This document shows positions 13,246-15,640 of a stretch of 15,640 nt of DNA, piece by piece. The notes under the pieces were generated by a model. The model had not been told where the DNA came from and searched no databases. It saw only the letters and a list, made by a program, of their open reading frames with translations. A program made the position numbers and the translations under genes. Where the stretch lies: positions 1 through 15,640 of the forward strand of contig JASLHL010000091.1 of NCBI GenBank assembly GCA_030152225.1, in the 5' to 3' direction. This DNA comes from Flavobacterium sp. Lineage in GTDB: Bacteria; Bacteroidota; Bacteroidia; Flavobacteriales; Flavobacteriaceae. How positions within the stretch are numbered: position 1 is the first letter of the stretch; each line of letters opens with the position of its first letter.

Positions 13246-13689
13246 TTAAAATGATACTACTAATCCCAGTCCATTAGGTACACCTTTTAAGCTAAATGTA
13301 ATTTCCTTAATAGAACTATTATATGTTTTTACAGATTTATTAATCATAGATTTACCTCCAATTACAGCAAGTAAACCTCCCACTAAACCTAATCCTCCAG
13401 CTATATAGTCTTCAGATTCTGCATTGTCACCACCAATTGTAACCCCTAAATAAACTGCAGAAGCTGTTGCTACAATAGTTCCTGTGGTGTGTATGGCTTT
13501 TCCTGTTTTGAATTCACTAAAAGCTTTTTGGTTGGTTGATAAAATCTGTTTAAACTGCTTCTTTGAAATCTTGTTGTTTCCTTCAAAATAACCTGAGGAA
13601 ATGTCTAGTAGTTTAGGAGAGTTTTGCTCCTGAGCATAGCTGTATGATGTAAATATCAATACGAGCATAATAAGTAAAACTTTTTTCAT
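13246..13689 (-). CDS. Secreted small protein with two glycine-rich hydrophobic helices
   Basis: This 147-residue protein has a signal peptide (MKKVLLIMLVLIFTSYSYAQ, cleavage near residue 20). Residues 66-84 (HTTGTIVATASAVYLGVTIGG) and 94-112 (YIAGGLGLVGGLLAVIGGKSM) are two glycine- and alanine-rich hydrophobic segments that look like membrane-spanning or membrane-inserting helices, with a short soluble domain before them (KISKKQFKQILSTNQKAFSEFKTG). Such proteins are common in Bacteroidota but uncharacterised. It is divergently transcribed from the XRE regulator, and its promoter and operator lie in the shared intergenic region, so the regulator probably controls it. Confidence 0.75.
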   Translation of the reverse strand: MKKVLLIMLVLIFTSYSYAQEQNSPKLLDISSGYFEGNNKISKKQFKQILSTNQKAFSEFKTGKAIHTTGTIVATASAVYLGVTIGGDNAESEDYIAGGLGLVGGLLAVIGGKSMINKSVKTYNSSIKEITFSLKGVPNGLGLVVSF

Positions 13690-13713
13690 AATTAGGTTTT
13701 AAAATTAAATAAT

Positions 13714-13727
13714 TGCCATATATGGCA
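13714..13727. promoter_or_regulatory. 14-bp palindrome, candidate operator of the XRE regulator
   Basis: TGCCATATATGGCA is a perfect dyad of 14 bp. It lies just after the predicted transcription start of the gene at 13689 and about 42 nt before the regulator's start codon, where a dimeric helix-turn-helix repressor could block both. No second copy was noticed in the window. Confidence 0.6.
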
Positions 13728-13737
13728 TTAATTAAAG

Positions 13738-13768
13738 CAAATATAAATCTTTTCTTGGGCTTGTCAAA
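13738..13768 (-). promoter_or_regulatory. Full-consensus Bacteroidota promoter for the 13689 gene
   Basis: On the minus strand, TTTG (13768-13765) is followed after exactly 19 nt by TATATTTG (13745-13738), which fits the Bacteroidota sigma-ABfr consensus TTTG-N19-TAnnTTTG. The -7 box is about 48 nt upstream of the ATG at 13689. It is the only promoter in the window where I find both boxes with the consensus spacing. Confidence 0.75.
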
Positions 13769-13769
13769 T

Positions 13770-14042
13770 ATGTCAAGTATGGAGAAGTTAGATTTATTAA
13801 AAGCTGTTGGAAAAAATGTAAAGACTCAGAGAGAATTAAAGGAAATTTCTCAGGTAACCTTAGTAGGATTAATGAATGGTAATATTGACACAACAAATAT
13901 TTCTAGAATTGAGTCAGGTAGAACAAATCCTACTGTATTTACACTATATAGAATTGCTCAAGCACTTAAAATACCCCTTGAAACTTTAGTTACTGTAGAA
14001 CCTAAGGAATCAATAGATTCTTCAGATACATCTGAAAAATAA
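13770..14042 (+). CDS. XRE-family helix-turn-helix regulator
   Basis: This small DNA-binding protein of about 90 residues has a single HTH_3 domain: KAVGKNVKTQRELKEISQVTL (helices 1-2), then the recognition part with ISRIESGRTNPTVFTLYRIAQALKIPLETLV, the classic Cro/CI signature, and a short acidic tail. The ORF can be extended to TTG 13713, but that would put the palindrome at 13714-13727 inside the coding region; ATG 13770 (or 13779) is preferred. It is probably an autoregulator controlling the divergent gene at 13689 and perhaps element functions. Similar small XRE proteins occur near the ends of integrative elements and prophages. Confidence 0.85.
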   Translation: MSSMEKLDLLKAVGKNVKTQRELKEISQVTLVGLMNGNIDTTNISRIESGRTNPTVFTLYRIAQALKIPLETLVTVEPKESIDSSDTSEK

Positions 14043-14163
14043 TTAAGATTGATTGTTACAAAAGGTTATTGTATTATATCTCAGTATTTTTTATAGTATT
14101 AAAATAGAGAGTAAAAGGCTAGCTTTTAGTCTAGTTGTCATTTGTGCAGTTCCTTAAAAATAA

Positions 14164-14196
14164 ACTAAGTATGCCCAATAAGAGAACATACTTAGT
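14164..14196 (-). terminator. Terminator after the 14227 gene
   Basis: ACTAAGTATG pairs with CATACTTAGT (10 bp, 13-nt loop), followed on the minus strand by TTTATTTTTAA. It lies 31 nt downstream of the stop at 14227. A weaker A/T-rich stretch around 14115-14135 may serve the XRE gene. Confidence 0.7.
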
Positions 14197-14226
14197 CTTG
14201 TTGTAGCTGTCAAGTTCCAGATAGAA

Positions 14227-14541
14227 CTATAAAATAGTGTTATCTGCATCAGGCTCATACACATATTTATGAGTTAGTTGAAATACCTCTCCTGAATCTT
14301 TATTAATGTATTCATAAGGCTCACATTCCTGTTTTACAATGTTTCCCTCCATTTCTGTGCCTATGAGAGCTTTGCATGTTACTTCATCAAAGGTTGATGC
14401 TATATAAGCTTTCTTTGCAGTTGCATAGTATTGATTTGTAGTCTGACTCTTCATCATTTCCACTCCTCCTGTAATCTCTAAGACATAAAATAGATTTCCA
14501 TCTTCTGCTTGTCTTTCTTTGTAGTTGATAATTTTTACCAT
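14227..14541 (-). CDS. 104-residue mobile-element-type protein, unknown function
   Basis: ATG 14541 is preferred over the frame's earlier start at 14598, because MVKIINYKERQAEDGNLFYV looks like a complete N-terminus and the 19 extra residues look like intergenic sequence. The product is 104 residues, has no signal peptide and is rich in short beta strands: FYVLEITGG (18-26), MMKSQTTNQYYATAKKAYI (29-47), TFDEVTCKALIGTEMEGNI (50-68), then PYEYINKDSG and LTHKYVYEPD. From memory, close relatives are widespread on integrative elements and plasmids of flavobacteria. The size and strand content would suit an OB-fold ssDNA-binding protein, but that is inference only. Confidence 0.65.
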   Translation of the reverse strand: MVKIINYKERQAEDGNLFYVLEITGGVEMMKSQTTNQYYATAKKAYIASTFDEVTCKALIGTEMEGNIVKQECEPYEYINKDSGEVFQLTHKYVYEPDADNTIL

Positions 14542-14956
14542 GGGTTTAAAATTTTTAAGATTAAAATGAACTCCAAGCTCAGCTAGGTTTGAGAGCAAGC
14601 TGAGGTTTGCTTAACTCTGTATGATTTTAGCTAAGTTTCTATATGGAGCTGGAAAATTTTCCTTTTGCTAGGAATAAGTGGGGGTATTTGTTTGACTAGG
14701 AGAAAGGGGGGGCTAGTTTGTGAGGAGGATTGCTCTTTTGCTATTTTCTAAATATTATTTATTCCCATTAAAATTTTGAATTGTTCATGATTTATAATAT
14801 TAGTAAATTAGTAGAGTGAAGAAAATAAATATTATATTGAAAAAGAGTGAATTGCAAAAGCAATTTGAAAGGATTAAAAGCTAATAAATAAGTATAAAGA
14901 ATTAGAAGGGTAATTTAGTCACCCAAGACGATGTGTATTAATTAATTTTTAGATTT
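14542..14956. other. 415-nt AT-rich intergenic region
   Basis: No convincing gene is seen. At 14578-14604 there is an inverted repeat CTCAGCT/AGCTGAG (13-nt loop) and a direct repeat AGGTTTG (14585 and 14603), just upstream of the 14541 start, which may be a regulatory site. A perfect hairpin AATTGC-AAAA-GCAATT occupies 14850-14865. A 22-codon frame from GTG 14816 to TAA 14884 contains it and is probably not coding. A G-rich patch (14700-14716) is followed by very AT-rich DNA up to the next gene. Confidence 0.6.
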
Positions 14957-15640
14957 ATGAATAATATTTCTCGAAGACATCATTATCTTCCTGTATTTTA
15001 CTTAAAAGGGTTTTCTAAAAATGGGAAACTAAAAATTTATGATGTTGAGAAAAAAGCTTTTATAAAAGGAGGAAAAGAATTTCCTCCTAAATCATATTTC
15101 TTTGAGGAAAATGGAACTATGGTAAAAGGTTTTTTAGATAATAAAGAGGATGATTTCATAGAGAAATTTTATTCGAATTATGATAATAAAATGGCTGATA
15201 TTATAACTCGAATAAACTTATCAAATAATGAAATAAGATTTGGAGTAACAGAGGAAGATATGCCTGTAATAAATCACTTTGTAAGTTTAATGTACTGGCG
15301 TTTACCCCATAGAAGAGAAGAATTGCTTAGTATTATTAAAAATAATGATTTATCTACATTAGGATTGAATGTTTTTAATAAAGATGGAACATTAAATCTA
15401 GAGCAAGCTGAAATACTAAAAAAAGATGAATCATTTCCTGTGATTTATAAACTATTCACTTCTATGATGGATTCCATAAGGGGGTTAGATTGTAGGACTC
15501 CTTTTAGGATATCTGAAAAGCATTCAGAATTTCCTTATTTGTGCTCTGATAATCCAGTTATTTTTGAGAAAAATAATTTTCCAAATGTTTATGAGGATGA
15601 TTATATATTCCCTTTAAGTGGAACTAGGATATTTACCAAA
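14957..15640 (+). CDS. DUF4238 domain protein, 3'-truncated by window edge
   Basis: The frame opens at ATG 14957 and remains open for 228 codons to the window end, so the gene is incomplete. The N-terminus RRHHYLPVFYLKGF (residues 6-19) matches the characteristic histidine-tyrosine-x-proline start of DUF4238, and the later YLCSDNPVIF and FPLSGTRI blocks are the expected family motifs. There is no signal peptide. The family is around 250-350 residues long, so most of it is present. DUF4238 has no established activity; members are frequent as accessory cargo on mobile elements. The AT-rich composition fits that. Confidence 0.85.
   Translation, partial: MNNISRRHHYLPVFYLKGFSKNGKLKIYDVEKKAFIKGGKEFPPKSYFFEENGTMVKGFLDNKEDDFIEKFYSNYDNKMADIITRINLSNNEIRFGVTEEDMPVINHFVSLMYWRLPHRREELLSIIKNNDLSTLGLNVFNKDGTLNLEQAEILKKDESFPVIYKLFTSMMDSIRGLDCRTPFRISEKHSEFPYLCSDNPVIFEKNNFPNVYEDDYIFPLSGTRIFTK

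Noticed and set aside
14816..14884. A 22-codon frame starting with GTG
   Set aside because: It is short, has no clear promoter, and contains a perfect hairpin; chance frames of this size are frequent in AT-rich DNA.

Overview
The window looks like chromosomal DNA of a low-GC Bacteroidota, most likely a Flavobacteriaceae. The evidence is: many small lipoproteins whose lipobox cysteine is followed by SSDD (the Bacteroidota surface-export type of signal), -7 promoter boxes of the TAnnTTTG form rather than sigma70 boxes, few clear Shine-Dalgarno sequences, and protein families typical of this phylum (DUF4240, DUF4919, GNAT). I cannot fix the genus. Myroides-like flavobacteria would fit, but that is a guess.

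Left part (1-11800), ordinary chromosome. A 5'-truncated AraC-type regulator is followed after 12 nt by a DNA-deoxyinosine glycosylase. Then come three paralogous YD-repeat-like surface lipoproteins on the minus strand (1259-2104, 2311-3183, 4066-4911), with a secreted serine hydrolase on the plus strand between the second and third. A minus-strand operon follows (7453 to 5091): a lipoprotein with membrane segments, a CrtA-like (spheroidene monooxygenase family) protein and an uncharacterised protein coupled to it. Upstream lies another minus-strand run (9711 to 7570): a lipoprotein, a secreted DUF4919 protein, a DUF4240 protein and a small DUF7660-like protein starting at TTG inside the DUF4240 gene. 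A plus-strand GNAT acetyltransferase and two minus-strand exported proteins (a lipoprotein and a secreted protein) complete this part.

Junction (11893-12275). Two complete copies and one partial copy of a GC-richer 141-nt tandem repeat end at a strong terminator, followed at once by a 25-nt fragment matching only the T-arm and 3' acceptor strand of a tRNA (minus strand). This is the usual scar of an element integrated into the 3' end of a tRNA gene. An A1-U72 acceptor with G73 would suit tRNA-Trp.

Right part (12276 to the end), probable mobile element. By eye it is more AT-rich and holds small orphan genes: an unknown 139-aa protein, a lipoprotein, a secreted two-helix protein, a divergent XRE regulator with a 14-bp palindromic operator and a textbook TTTG-N19-TAnnTTTG promoter, a 104-aa protein of the kind seen on Bacteroidota mobile elements, and the first 228 codons of a DUF4238 protein that runs off the window. 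No integrase is in view. If the model is right, it and the rest of the tRNA lie beyond 15640.
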